Source of the DNA: Planktothricoides raciborskii GIHE-MW2 | GTDB lineage: Bacteria > Cyanobacteriota > Cyanobacteriia > Cyanobacteriales > Laspinemataceae | Reading direction: 5' to 3' | Length of the DNA stretch: 64,000 nt | NCBI RefSeq assembly: GCF_040564635.1 | Contig: NZ_CP159837.1 | Span: forward strand, 4,823,001-4,887,000 | Shown: in pieces, positions 33,445 through 42,521 of the stretch | How positions within the stretch are numbered: the first letter of the stretch is position 1 | How the letters are laid out: each line of letters opens with the position of its first letter | Made by a program: the position numbers and the translations under genes | Notes under the pieces: model-generated | Seen by the model: the letters and a program-made list of their open reading frames with translations, nothing else | Databases searched by the model: none | Told to the model about the DNA's origin: nothing

Positions 33445-34194
33445 ATGACGATTCAACCAAAACTACAGAGAGCATTCCAAGAAGGCCGCGCTCTTAAAAT
33501 TATTGCCGGACTGACCAACTTCGATCCGACCAGCGTCGCCAAAGTGGTTCGGGCTGCCGATCGCGGTGGGGCTACTTTTCTGGATATTGCCGCTGACCCA
33601 GAATTGGTCAAATTAGCCAAAAGCTTAACCAACCTGCCTATCTGCGTTTCTGCGGTAGAAGCCGCCAAGTTTGTCCCGGCAGTCGCTGCCGGTGCGGATT
33701 TAATTGAAATCGGTAATTTTGATGCGTTTTATGCCCAAGGCATCCGGTTTGAAGCGGCAGAAGTGCTGCAACTGACCCGCGAAACTCGCGCCCTGTTGCC
33801 GGAAATTACCTTATCTGTCACCGTTCCGCACATTCTGGAACTGGATCGACAAGTAGAATTGGCCGAAGCATTGGTCAAAGCTGGGGCGGATATTATCCAA
33901 ACCGAAGGCGGCACCAGCAGCCAGCCCGCTCACCCCGGCACTCTGGGCTTGATTGAAAAAGCTGCCCCCACTTTGGCAGCAGCGGCGGAAATTTCTCGCG
34001 CCGTATCCGTGCCCGTGTTATGTGCCTCCGGCATTTCTAACGTCACAGCCCCAATGGCGATCGCTGCGGGCGCCGCTGGTGTCGGTGTTGGTTCTGCTGT
34101 CAACCGTCTGGAAAGCGAAATCGAAATGATCGCTGTGGTGCGTAGTTTGGTTGAAGCCTTGGCTACGGTCAGCCGTTCTCAAGTTGCGGTGTAG
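33445..34194 (+). CDS. ycf23: DUF561/Ycf23 family protein
   Basis: 249 codons from ATG. A TIM-barrel-like protein: LKIIAGLTNFDPTSVAKVVRAA at the start, GATFLDIAADPELV, ADLIEIGNFDAFYAQG, KAGADIIQTEGGTSS, and near the C-terminus VPVLCASGISNVTAPMAIAA with GVGVGSAVN, a phosphate-binding-like loop. This matches Ycf23, conserved in cyanobacteria and red-algal plastids; its function is not established, though a link to chlorophyll or carbon metabolism has been proposed for the group. Single gene. Confidence 0.92.
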   Translation: MTIQPKLQRAFQEGRALKIIAGLTNFDPTSVAKVVRAADRGGATFLDIAADPELVKLAKSLTNLPICVSAVEAAKFVPAVAAGADLIEIGNFDAFYAQGIRFEAAEVLQLTRETRALLPEITLSVTVPHILELDRQVELAEALVKAGADIIQTEGGTSSQPAHPGTLGLIEKAAPTLAAAAEISRAVSVPVLCASGISNVTAPMAIAAGAAGVGVGSAVNRLESEIEMIAVVRSLVEALATVSRSQVAV

Positions 34195-34206
34195 GATCAA
34201 ATTCGC

Positions 34207-34333
34207 TGAAAAATGTGGATTCCCGCATTCGCGGGAATGACTTAAAAATGTAGGGTGGGCAAGATTTGCCCACCCTACGAAACCGTAAATTAATGTACTG
34301 AAAAATGTGGATTCCCGCATTCGCGGGAATGAC
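34207..34333. repeat. REP-like ATTCCCGC-GCGGGAAT pair
   Basis: Two copies of a ~36-base motif (ctgaaaaatgtggattcccg and gcattcgcgggaatgac) at 34207-34243 and 34296-34333, each with an ATTCCCGC/GCGGGAAT hairpin. Between them lies a gtagggtgggcaa/ttgcccaccctac palindrome (34250-34279). A related gcgcgggaatgac occurs at 40757. Confidence 0.75.
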
Positions 34334-34382
34334 ATATGGCGAGTAAAATGGGCAAAAATTTGCTCACCCGAGGAAACAATTT

Positions 34383-34874
34383 CTAAACAATTTCAAACTC
34401 TAAACCGTCGGATTTACGGAAATTATATGTGAAGTGATCCACCACATTAGTATCACTCAATTCTAGATTATAAAAATCCACAAATTCATGCTCAAAATAG
34501 GGGCCAGCGTGCCAAGTTCCTACTTCTAATTTAATAAAACAATTACCGGGAATCCGAAACGCTTTCATCTGTTCCCGGTTGGGGACTGCACTCTGACTGG
34601 GTGGGGCAACAACCATAAACCAGTCTTTTCCTTCCAGAGAACCTAAACATTGAGTGCATTGCCCGTGACGGGTAATCTGATGAAATTTTCGCCCTATTTG
34701 ATTCAGGCGCATAATATAAAATCGGGGAATGCCATTTTTCAGGTTTAATTGAGCATCTTCCGCATCAAACATTTTGCCATGACCCTGGGGGAAAATTACT
34801 TGACCGTAAGGGTTAAAATTTTCCTTTGTAATCAATTGCGCGGGGATTTTTTGTAACAATATTGATGGATTCAT
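34383..34874 (-). CDS. ureidoglycolate lyase-like (AllA family) protein
   Basis: 163 codons from ATG 34874 (MNPSILLQKIPAQLITKENF). The family fold is shown by FNPYGQVIFPQ, RFYIMRL, KFHQITRHGQCTQCLGSLEG, WFMVVAPP and IKLEVGTWHAGPYF with the conserved His; the DFYNLEL strand closes the barrel. AllA releases urea from ureidoglycolate in purine breakdown. The cyanobacterial proteins keep the fold, and a nitrogen-salvage role is likely but not shown. It lies 54 bases downstream of hisC on the same strand. Confidence 0.85.
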   Translation of the reverse strand: MNPSILLQKIPAQLITKENFNPYGQVIFPQGHGKMFDAEDAQLNLKNGIPRFYIMRLNQIGRKFHQITRHGQCTQCLGSLEGKDWFMVVAPPSQSAVPNREQMKAFRIPGNCFIKLEVGTWHAGPYFEHEFVDFYNLELSDTNVVDHFTYNFRKSDGLEFEIV

Positions 34875-34928
34875 AGCCAATAAAATTAAGGTTCGGGTGG
34901 GATAAAAGCCCACCCAAAAAAGCGATGT

Positions 34929-36089
34929 TTACAGGTTTAAGCCTTGCAACCGTTCTAAGGTGCGCTGATTTTCCTCTGGGGTGCCGATGGTAATTCTTAA
35001 ACCACCTCCGGTATGGCGAATCAAAGTCCCCTGGGCTTTGAGTTGTTGGGCAATTTGACTCAAAGCTGGATCCATTTGAGCGGGGCTGGTGTTTTTTAGG
35101 CGCACATAAATAAAGTTCGCGCCACTGGGCCAAACTTGCAGTTGGGGAATTTTGACTAAGGCATTATATAGGCGATCGCGTTCCTGAATAATTTCGGGAA
35201 TAGCTTGAAGTAAAGTTTGGCGGTGAAGTAGGGCGGTTTGGGCCGCTGCTTGGGTGAACCCAGGCAAGTTATAAGGCAAACGGACTTTTTCCAGGATGGC
35301 AATTAGTTCGGGATGGGCGATCGCATATCCCACCCGATGACTCGCTAAACGAAACGCTTTGGAAAACGTCCGCAAAATCACCCAGTTGGGATGTTGGGGC
35401 AATTTTCCCACCAAAGTGGTTTGGCTAAATTCAAAATAAGCCTCGTCAATCACCACCATAATTTCTGGGGGCAACGTTCCGATCCAGTTTAATTCTGCTT
35501 CGCTGAGGGGGTTCGCGGTTGGGGAGTTGGGATGCACCAGAAACACCGCCCGGATTGGGGGATTTTCCGTGGAGGCGATCGCGGAGCGTTGCGGATGCAA
35601 TATCGCTTCCTGGGCAGCAGTGAGGTCAATTTCAAAAGTTGTTTCAGACCGTCCCACCTCTACCACGGGAATTCCCAGGGTTTTGGCGATAATGGCATAC
35701 ATGGAAAAAGTGGGATTCGCCACCAAAATTGCCCCCGACCCCCCCAAACAAGTGGCAATCAGCAGGGAACGAATCAGTTCATCAGACCCATTGCCCACGG
35801 AAATATTCAACCCTTGGACTGGGGACTCTGGAGAAGCTTCATTCACATAAGCGGCGATCGCCTCTTTTAGGGCAATATGTCCCCCGTCGGGATAGCGATT
35901 ATTCTCAATTTCTTTTTGGTAAACCCAAGCCAACTTTTCTTTTAAATCCCCTGGCAAGTCGTAGGGACATTCATTCGTATCCAGGCGATCGATCGCCATC
36001 ACCGGGCGATCTGTCTCCGGTTCGCATCCCCCAGGATGAGGAGTATAGGCAGTAAACTGGGCCAGGTCTGACCGAATAAAACTTAGCAT
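34929..36089 (-). CDS. hisC: histidinol-phosphate aminotransferase
   Basis: 386 codons from ATG. The PLP enzyme transfers an amino group from glutamate to imidazole-acetol phosphate in histidine synthesis. Motifs: [11 protein letters not shown] near the N-terminus, [62 protein letters not shown] with the Schiff-base Lys, and a C-terminal [18 protein letters not shown] with the phosphate-binding Arg. Complete and of normal length. Followed by the AllA-like gene, possibly in one transcript. Confidence 0.93.
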   Translation of the reverse strand: MLSFIRSDLAQFTAYTPHPGGCEPETDRPVMAIDRLDTNECPYDLPGDLKEKLAWVYQKEIENNRYPDGGHIALKEAIAAYVNEASPESPVQGLNISVGNGSDELIRSLLIATCLGGSGAILVANPTFSMYAIIAKTLGIPVVEVGRSETTFEIDLTAAQEAILHPQRSAIASTENPPIRAVFLVHPNSPTANPLSEAELNWIGTLPPEIMVVIDEAYFEFSQTTLVGKLPQHPNWVILRTFSKAFRLASHRVGYAIAHPELIAILEKVRLPYNLPGFTQAAAQTALLHRQTLLQAIPEIIQERDRLYNALVKIPQLQVWPSGANFIYVRLKNTSPAQMDPALSQIAQQLKAQGTLIRHTGGGLRITIGTPEENQRTLERLQGLNL

Positions 36090-36336
36090 GAATCATTCTC
36101 TCTGCTTCAAAGCAGCACACTAATATATATCAGTATCCGTTTCTTTAACAACTTCTCGCAACCGGGCGAATAATTTCTGATTATTAATTAGAAATCAACC
36201 AAGCCATTGTACGATGCAATCACCCATCACCCTAGGAATATTTACTACGTTTATCTTTATAATGATTGCTGTGGTTATGCTAGGATGAACCCTGACCATT
36301 TCGACCCCAAAATTGCATCTAAAATAGGAAGTTGCT

Positions 36337-37440
36337 GTGGAAAAAATTAAATTAGCAGTGGTAGGCGTTGGTAACTGTGCCAGTTCTCTAATTCAAGGAA
36401 TTGAATATTACAAAGGAAAAAATCCTGAAGAAGCCATTGGATTAATGAACTGGGAAATCGGCGGCTACAAACCATCAGATATTGAAGTCGTAGCAGCCTT
36501 TGATATTGATAAACGCAAAGTTGGCCTAGAAGTTTCTGAAGCCATCTTTGCCCCACCCAATTGTACCATAGTTTTTTGCGATTCACTACCTAAAACTGGT
36601 GTAAAAGTCAGTATGGGTAAAGTCCTGGATGGTTTCTCAGATCACATGAAAAACTATGATGAACCATACACCTTTGTTCTCAGTGATGTTCCCGAACCAT
36701 CTAAAGAAGATGTAGTCAAAATCTTAAAAGAATCTGGCACAACAATTCTGATAAATTATCTTCCCGTGGGTTCGGAAGAAGCCACTTGTTTCTATGCGGA
36801 ATGTGCCGTAGATGCGGGCGTAGCTTTCATTAACTGTATTCCGGTATTTATTGCCAGTAATCCTTTATGGGCGGAAAAATTTAAACAGAAAAATATCCCG
36901 ATTATTGGAGATGATATTAAAGCACAAGTTGGCGCCACCATCACCCATAGAACTCTCACTGATTTATTTAAAAAGAGAGGGGTGAAAATTGAACGAACTT
37001 ATCAAATAAATACTGGCGGCAACACCGATTTTATGAATATGCTAAATCGCAGTCGTCTTTCTTCCAAAAAAGAATCGAAAACCGAAGCGGTGCAATCGGT
37101 TATGGGGGAAAGACTCGAAGATGAAAATATTCATATTGGCCCTAGTGATTATGTGCCTTGGCAGAAAGATAATAAAGTGGCCTTTATTCGGATGGAAGGC
37201 AAACTTTTCGGAGATGTGCCGATGAATTTAGAACTGCGGTTATCCGTAGAAGATTCTCCTAATTCTGCCGGGGTTTCCATTGATGCCATTCGCTGCTGTC
37301 AATTAGCCCTGAATAACCAAAAAGGTGGGATTTTATATTCTCCTTCAGCCTATTTTATGAAGCATCCCCCGCAACAGTTCACTGATGATGAAGCCTATCG
37401 CATGACGAACGAATTCATTGCCGGTCAGCGTCAAGAATAG
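36337..37440 (+). CDS. ino1: inositol-3-phosphate synthase
   Basis: 367 codons from GTG, preceded by AGGAAG. The enzyme turns glucose-6-phosphate into 1L-myo-inositol-1-phosphate with NAD. The Rossmann motif is LAVVGVGNCASSLIQGIEYY. Further marks are EVVAAFDIDKRKVG, INYLPVGSEEA, FINCIPVFIAS, IIGDDIKAQVGATITHR (active-site Asp/Lys) and YQINTGGNTDFMNM. This is the short actinobacterial/archaeal type. Product uses in cyanobacteria include compatible solutes and inositol lipids, inferred only. Confidence 0.93.
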   Translation: MEKIKLAVVGVGNCASSLIQGIEYYKGKNPEEAIGLMNWEIGGYKPSDIEVVAAFDIDKRKVGLEVSEAIFAPPNCTIVFCDSLPKTGVKVSMGKVLDGFSDHMKNYDEPYTFVLSDVPEPSKEDVVKILKESGTTILINYLPVGSEEATCFYAECAVDAGVAFINCIPVFIASNPLWAEKFKQKNIPIIGDDIKAQVGATITHRTLTDLFKKRGVKIERTYQINTGGNTDFMNMLNRSRLSSKKESKTEAVQSVMGERLEDENIHIGPSDYVPWQKDNKVAFIRMEGKLFGDVPMNLELRLSVEDSPNSAGVSIDAIRCCQLALNNQKGGILYSPSAYFMKHPPQQFTDDEAYRMTNEFIAGQRQE

Positions 37441-38021
37441 AGACTTTTGTTTGACTTTTTTGTTATTTGTTGTTTGTTATTTGTTATTTGATGGATTATT
37501 TCGGGGCTGCCCCTAAACCACGAATAACGAATAACAAATTTTTTTATACTTCCTGGGAGTAAATATACGCCGTAGGGTGCGTTAATGCAATTTTCTCCGC
37601 GAGTAAACCACATATAGCAGTCCTATAGAAATCGTAATATTTTTGTAGGGGCAATCCGATGGCGGTGGTTGCCCCGGCGCGTTTAGGGGTAAGCTCACGC
37701 TTGCCAAACCTGTTACCCCGACAATTCCACAACTGATATAGGACTGCTATATATCTGTAGGGGCGAAGCATTCCGGCAGATAAATTATTACTTAAAATAT
37801 TAACCTACCTGCCGGAATGCTTCGCCCGCTCGTGGTTTAGTAATCTGAAAACCCCTGTAAAATATTGTAGGGGCGAAGCATTTCGGCAGTGTAGGGGCGA
37901 ATGGCCATTCGCCCCTACAATATTTTAAGTAATAAGCTATCTACCGGAATGCTTCGCCCCTACGGAATGCTTCGCCCCTACGGAATGCTTCGCCCTACTT
38001 AGGAATGTAAAGCACCGAATT
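37441..38021. other. intergenic region packed with palindromic repeats
   Basis: 580 bases without a gene. 37455-37540 has (t)tgttatttg direct repeats facing aataacgaataacaaa, a long inverted repeat around ggggctgcccc. 37640-37760 holds a diverged element, and 37757-37995 a cluster of GGGGCGAAGCATTCC elements. Confidence 0.8.
37757..37995. repeat. cluster of GGGGCGAAGCATTCC elements, one nested
   Basis: At 37757-37828 GTAGGGGCGAAGCATTCCGG faces CCGGAATGCTTCGCCC. At 37869-37970 a second copy has a GTAGGGGCGAATGGCC / GGCCATTCGCCCCTAC palindrome set into it next to the left arm. 37971-37995 adds two more partial right arms. The loop of the second copy (aatattttaagtaat) is the complement of that of the first (attacttaaaatatt). 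Confidence 0.8.
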
Positions 38022-38243
38022 TTAAGCTTGTTTCTTTTTATTTTCGATTTCTTGAATGCGTTGTTTAATTGCTTCCTCAGAAATTTTAATGGTTTCTTCG
38101 GTTAAAGGTGCCGGATACCAAGTAGCTTCTGAGTCGGGACTGCGACGATCGTATAATACTCGCAAAGGTTCCATATCTTCTCGATGGGCTAATGCATAAG
38201 CTCTTAACTCAGCATTAGTCATTGCTTCAAAGTTCGGTCTCAT
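38022..38243 (-). CDS. DUF6887-like small protein
   Basis: 73 codons from ATG. The product starts MRPNFEAMTNAELRAYALAH, a phrase found in small cyanobacterial proteins of the DUF6887 type, often encoded next to a DUF6888 partner. The C-terminal half is a Lys/Glu-rich helix. The gene overlaps the end of a remnant of such a partner. Paired small genes of this kind look like toxin-antitoxin or regulatory pairs, but no function is established. Confidence 0.75.
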   Translation of the reverse strand: MRPNFEAMTNAELRAYALAHREDMEPLRVLYDRRSPDSEATWYPAPLTEETIKISEEAIKQRIQEIENKKKQA

Positions 38244-38334
38244 TTAAAAGCCTCCATTGCCCGTTAGCATATACAACAATTTGCAGTTCTTCACTGGAAA
38301 AAAAGGTTAAGGGCGATCGAGATAATCTTTGTCG
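38227..38334 (-). pseudogene. remnant of a DUF6888-like partner gene
   Basis: On the minus strand a frame ending at TGA 38227 reads LTFFSSEELQIVVYANGQWR then LLNETEL, resembling the C-terminus of DUF6888-type proteins. It overlaps the start of the next gene by 17 bases, as coupled pairs do. Upstream it hits a stop and no start codon is found, so the 5' part is missing or frame-shifted. Confidence 0.45.
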
Positions 38335-38399
38335 ATGATTTTCTCATTCGCCTAAACCAATTAACTCAAGGAAAAATTAGGAATATTTAACGGAAAATC

Positions 38400-39869
38400 C
38401 TATTCAGTCACACTATCACGTTGATACGCCCAAACAGCAAGAGTAATAAAAATACCGCTCGCCCACAATAGCCAACTCAAATGCAATAAAAGATACGTCT
38501 TACCGTCTATGGGAAAATCCGCTGACAAAAATATAAGTTTTTGAGCGTGATACACAGGTGATAAAACCGTAGCTTTTTCCCAAAATAAATTAGGAATTTG
38601 AATTGTTCCTGAGAGTAATAAAATAACGAAAAATGCCAAACCATTAACATTATTAACCGATTTTGGATTAACCAAATAGCCAACTGTTAGACTAAATCCA
38701 AGCAGGGGAATAGCCACTATGATAAAAGCAGCAAATAAAGCTATCCAATGAAGGGGATCAAAGGTAAATCCAAGTGTTAAAGATCCAACAATTAAGGTAA
38801 GTAATACGACTCCGACGGAAATCAGCAAAGAAACAACTATTTTGGCAGCAATATAAATCTCTGAAGAAAGTGGAGTAGATCGGAGCAACTTTAGCCAGCC
38901 TTCTGCTCGTTCTGTTGAAATTTGACCGGGCAGTGCTTGTAATGCGAATGCAATCATATATACGAAGGATAATCCAACAAGAATCTCCTTAGCTTCATTG
39001 CCTTCTTTTTTTAACGCAATGCTAACAATAATAGCCAAAATAGGCACAACAATTCCTAGCAAATAAAGTGGCGTGCGATAAATTTGCAATATCTCAGACC
39101 AAAGCTGTGCAAAAAAAGCATTGTTTGAAGATGTTGGCTGGTCAGCAGCATCTAGATTTAAGTTGGACACAGGACTTACTGGCACGTTGGACTCTTCAAT
39201 TTCAATTTGAGAGCCTTCTAAATCTTCAGAGAATTTTTTCAGTGTTATATAGCGGGTGGCTAGGCTATTTAGTTGCTCCCAGTCTGATTGGTTATTTGTC
39301 ACCATTAAAATAGTGATACTTTGCTCTTTGCACCGATAAATTTGCTGCCAAAATTCCTTATATCCATCTTCATCTAGATTTCGAGTTGGTTCATCTAAAA
39401 TCAGAAGTTGAGGATTGCCAATTAAGGCTAAAGCAAATAATAGCCTTTGCTTCTGCCCCCCAGAAAGAGATATGGCTTTACTGTTCTGTTTATCGGTCAG
39501 AGAAACTCGATCGAGCGCTTCTTTGGTAGAAATTGGATTAGAATAGTAACCGCGAAATAGATCGAGCAGTTCTCGAACGCTGAGATGCTTAGGAAACTGG
39601 GTTTCCTGTAAAACTACACCTACGCGGTTTTTTGATTCAGGATTTTTGGATTCGATACCCATTAATTCAACTTGGCCACTGGTGGGTTTAATTAAACCCA
39701 GAATCAGATTGAGAATTGTGGTTTTACCGGATCCATTATCGCCTCGTAAAACCACAAATTCTCCGGGCTTCACCGTGAAGTTAATATTTTTCAGAATCGT
39801 TTTTCCTGTAGAGAAAAAGGATTTCTCAAAGGTCTTAGATACATTTTTGAGTTCAATTAAATTTTCCAT
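38400..39869 (-). CDS. ABC-2 type exporter, ATPase fused to permease
   Basis: 489 codons from ATG. Residues 1-225 are an ABC ATPase: Walker A GDNGSGKTT, LSGGQKQRLLFALALIGNP, Walker B LLILDEPTRNLDEDG and a switch region with LMVTNNQSD. After a ~45-residue acidic linker come about six membrane segments (~265-480) of the ABC-2 kind (FVYMIAFALQALPGQISTERAEGW). ABC-2 ATPases and permeases are usually separate genes, so this fusion makes a half-transporter acting as a homodimer. Substrate unknown. Two small membrane-protein genes lie just upstream on the same strand. Confidence 0.88.
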   Translation of the reverse strand: MENLIELKNVSKTFEKSFFSTGKTILKNINFTVKPGEFVVLRGDNGSGKTTILNLILGLIKPTSGQVELMGIESKNPESKNRVGVVLQETQFPKHLSVRELLDLFRGYYSNPISTKEALDRVSLTDKQNSKAISLSGGQKQRLLFALALIGNPQLLILDEPTRNLDEDGYKEFWQQIYRCKEQSITILMVTNNQSDWEQLNSLATRYITLKKFSEDLEGSQIEIEESNVPVSPVSNLNLDAADQPTSSNNAFFAQLWSEILQIYRTPLYLLGIVVPILAIIVSIALKKEGNEAKEILVGLSFVYMIAFALQALPGQISTERAEGWLKLLRSTPLSSEIYIAAKIVVSLLISVGVVLLTLIVGSLTLGFTFDPLHWIALFAAFIIVAIPLLGFSLTVGYLVNPKSVNNVNGLAFFVILLLSGTIQIPNLFWEKATVLSPVYHAQKLIFLSADFPIDGKTYLLLHLSWLLWASGIFITLAVWAYQRDSVTE

Positions 39870-39905
39870 GAAGAAGATAGTGCTAATAAAGGGCGAAATC
39901 TATGG

Positions 39906-40229
39906 TCAATGAATGAATTGAAAAATCAAAAAACTGATCGCGCCTAATCCCAGTGCAGGGAGAATAGACATTCCAAATACACCGGCCATCAGGAGAACAG
40001 TTAACCCAGCGGCTGTAACAGGAACTAATTCAGCAAAAGGAGTAGTGGCGTGAGGGTTGCTAGAACAAATACTTAGGAGGCACAAAAAGTTATCTCCCTT
40101 GACAGCTATGGTAATCGCTAATATCCACAGAGCAATAACTCCTCCTATGGCCAAAATAAATTTAGGAGTCAAAAACCCATATTTTTCTTGCGAGGTTTCT
40201 TTTTGAGGTTCAGATTGAGGTTCAGACAT
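39906..40229 (-). CDS. small membrane protein in exporter operon
   Basis: 107 codons from ATG. A short polar N-terminus with a duplicated SEPQ is followed by three hydrophobic segments (~25-45, ~65-85, ~88-106), with FLCLLSICSSNP between the first two. I do not recognise the family. It lies 36 bases upstream of the exporter gene and so is probably part of the same transport or immunity unit. Confidence 0.65.
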   Translation of the reverse strand: MSEPQSEPQKETSQEKYGFLTPKFILAIGGVIALWILAITIAVKGDNFLCLLSICSSNPHATTPFAELVPVTAAGLTVLLMAGVFGMSILPALGLGAISFLIFQFIH

Positions 40230-40398
40230 AATACTTAAGAATTCCGGAGAAACAACAGGGGATAGAATAGATGATTTAGCCAGATAAAAAAATATTTCTG
40301 GCAGCCAATCAAAAAATCAAATGGCAATGGCAATGGATAGTCTAGCTAAGACAACGACTATGATAAATCGTTGCAATTCATGTCACCCCAGTTTATAT

Positions 40399-40674
40399 CT
40401 ATTTTAAACCAGGAAAATGCCTAGCTTGGTCGCCAAGGAAATGCCAAACTTGGTTGAAGCTTTTTTTCCCTTTGGATATCAAGGAATCATCGGTTTTAGG
40501 GTCTTTGTTTGGTTGACTCAATTGAATCATGGGTTCAGGTGAGGGTTGGACTTTCAAGGTTTGGTAAATTAATAGACCAGAACCGAACCAGAATAAAATT
40601 ATCAACAAAATAGACCAAAAGCTGTTTAATTTTTTGTTGACGGTTGGATTTTGAGAGATTTTTTCGGATTCCAT
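40399..40674 (-). CDS. single-span membrane protein in exporter operon
   Basis: 91 codons from ATG. One transmembrane helix (SFWSILLIILFWFGSGLLIY, ~19-38) is followed by a Pro/Asp-rich stretch and a basic amphipathic tail (KGKKSFNQVWHFLGDQARHF). No family recognised. First gene of the minus-strand set of three; 169 bases separate it from the next. Confidence 0.6.
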   Translation of the reverse strand: MESEKISQNPTVNKKLNSFWSILLIILFWFGSGLLIYQTLKVQPSPEPMIQLSQPNKDPKTDDSLISKGKKSFNQVWHFLGDQARHFPGLK

Positions 40675-41147
40675 CGGTAATAAGTCAGTAAAAGTTAGTG
40701 AGGAAGAGAAAATATAGCATTTACCTTGGTAGTGCTATAGAGTATTGTTTATGGATTGCCGCCTGCGCGGGAATGACAGATGTTGTTTTGTCCCTCATGT
40801 GGGTGAGATTGTCTAATAACAATTGCGAATTGATGCGAGGTGATCGGCGCACTGCTGTGATATCGCTGGGATTGGTGCGTTACGGCGGATTTGAAAGCTT
40901 ATCGGATGTACATAAAATCGATCGCCCGCCTAACACACCCTACCGATCGCGATTGCCCCTTTAGACTCAATCGGTAAAAATTGTATATTTCGATGATAAA
41001 TCCCTTGGTTTCGAGACTGATAGCCGAAAAATAACTGATTTTCTGGCAATTTTTGTAAAGAAATATTAAGCAAAAACCAGAAAAAACCAGATTTTATTGC
41101 CGCAAAGTAAGCTATAATGCTTAAAACCCTTACTCTGCCTCAAGTCT
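40675..41147. other. divergent intergenic region before STAND gene
   Basis: About 470 bases. A trace of the gcgcgggaatgac motif lies at 40757-40770. A TATAAT box stands at 41113-41118, 29 bases before the STAND start, without a clear -35. No gene seen. Confidence 0.45.
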
Positions 41148-42521
41148 ATGACTATTACGGAAGTGTTACAATTTGTCGATCGCCTGGTCGAGAAAGAAAC
41201 AGGAACACACCTCGACGATCTGCAAAAAGAGGTTATTCAAGGGATTTGGCAGGGAAAAACTTATAAAGAAATTTCTGAAAATATTGCTAATGGTTATAAT
41301 GAAAACTATATTGGAGATACTAGCCGCAAGTTATTTAAAATATTGTCTAAACAGGTGGGTGAAGATGTTAATAAATCTAATTTTTGTTGGACGATAGAAA
41401 GAGTTATCAATTCTCCTCAGTTTGTTGTACTATTTAATGGAAATATTAACTATTGTCCCTATCGCGATCGCGCAGATCCGCAGGATACGATCGCTTCTCC
41501 AGAAACAACCAATCCAACTAATAAATATCAAAACGTAAAATACCAGGATTTAACCTTAGCCCCAAAAATTAGACAATTCTGCGATCGCACCTCGGAACTA
41601 AGCACCCTATCCCAGGAGTTGTGCGATCGCCCCACGGCGTTAATTTCAGTATTAGGCATTGCGGGAATTGGCAAAACCACCCTAGTTAAACGGTTTGTTG
41701 ACCTTAACTTAGAAAAATTCGATCTAATCGTCTGGAAAAGCCTGAAACTTTGCCCATCTTTCAACACCATCATCGCGGAAATTTTAACCGGGATTAATCC
41801 TGACAGCGATCGCCATGAAAACCAATTAACGCAACTGTTCAATCTTTTGCGTCAGCAAAGATGTTTAATCATCCTGGATGACCTGCAAGAAATCTTTATC
41901 CCTGGACAATTTGCCGGACAATATCAACCGAAACATAACGACTATAAAACCTTTTTCACCATGCTGACCCAAATGGAACATCAAAGCAGCGTGATTTTGC
42001 TTTCTCAAGAACAATGTCCCGAAATGATCTGCTTAGATGAAGAATTCTACCCGGTAAAATGCTTAGAATTACAGGGTTTAGCAACTCCAGATATTTTGCA
42101 AAATTTGGGCTTAAGCGATCGCCAAAGCTGGGGGCAACTCATGGAATTATATGAAGGTCATCCGGTTTACCTCAAAGAAATTGCCCGGACAATCAAAAAA
42201 GTTTTCTTGGGCAAAGTCTCTGATTTCTTAACAGAAGATAACCCGATTATTACCGAAGGAATGAAATCTCAATTTCGAGAATTATTCCACCGATTATCCC
42301 CGGTAGAACAACAAATTTCTTTAGAATTGAGCAAAGCGGAAATATCCATGTCCAGAGAACAGTTAAAAACCGCTTTATCATTGTCCTCAACGGAATTAAT
42401 TAATGGATTATACTCTTTACAGCGGCGCTATCTTGTCTCCCCCAAAGCAACCCCAACCATCTCGTTTAATTTATCGCCAATATTTCGAGCTTATTTGCAA
42501 ATTTATGATAATAATCGATAA
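41148..42521 (+). CDS. short STAND NTPase with vMAP-type N-terminal domain
   Basis: 457 codons from ATG. Residues 1-100 form a winged-helix-like domain (VLQFVDRLVEKETGTHLDDL then IWQGKTYKEISENI) that often precedes NB-ARC ATPases in cyanobacteria. The NTPase has Walker A GIAGIGKTTL (~170), Walker B CLIILDDLQEIF (~245) and a GxP-like GHPVYLKEIA. A C-terminal winged helix follows (VEQQISLELSK). STAND proteins use C-terminal WD40 or TPR sensors; here the chain stops right after the winged helix, so it lacks a sensor. It may be truncated or may act with another subunit. Signalling or defence is possible, not shown. Confidence 0.85.
   Translation: MTITEVLQFVDRLVEKETGTHLDDLQKEVIQGIWQGKTYKEISENIANGYNENYIGDTSRKLFKILSKQVGEDVNKSNFCWTIERVINSPQFVVLFNGNINYCPYRDRADPQDTIASPETTNPTNKYQNVKYQDLTLAPKIRQFCDRTSELSTLSQELCDRPTALISVLGIAGIGKTTLVKRFVDLNLEKFDLIVWKSLKLCPSFNTIIAEILTGINPDSDRHENQLTQLFNLLRQQRCLIILDDLQEIFIPGQFAGQYQPKHNDYKTFFTMLTQMEHQSSVILLSQEQCPEMICLDEEFYPVKCLELQGLATPDILQNLGLSDRQSWGQLMELYEGHPVYLKEIARTIKKVFLGKVSDFLTEDNPIITEGMKSQFRELFHRLSPVEQQISLELSKAEISMSREQLKTALSLSSTELINGLYSLQRRYLVSPKATPTISFNLSPIFRAYLQIYDNNR

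Noticed and set aside
33077-33475. Minus-strand frame of 132 codons between psbU and ycf23
   Set aside because: Overlaps the ycf23 start, runs through two inverted repeats and has an irregular composition; better read as promoter DNA.
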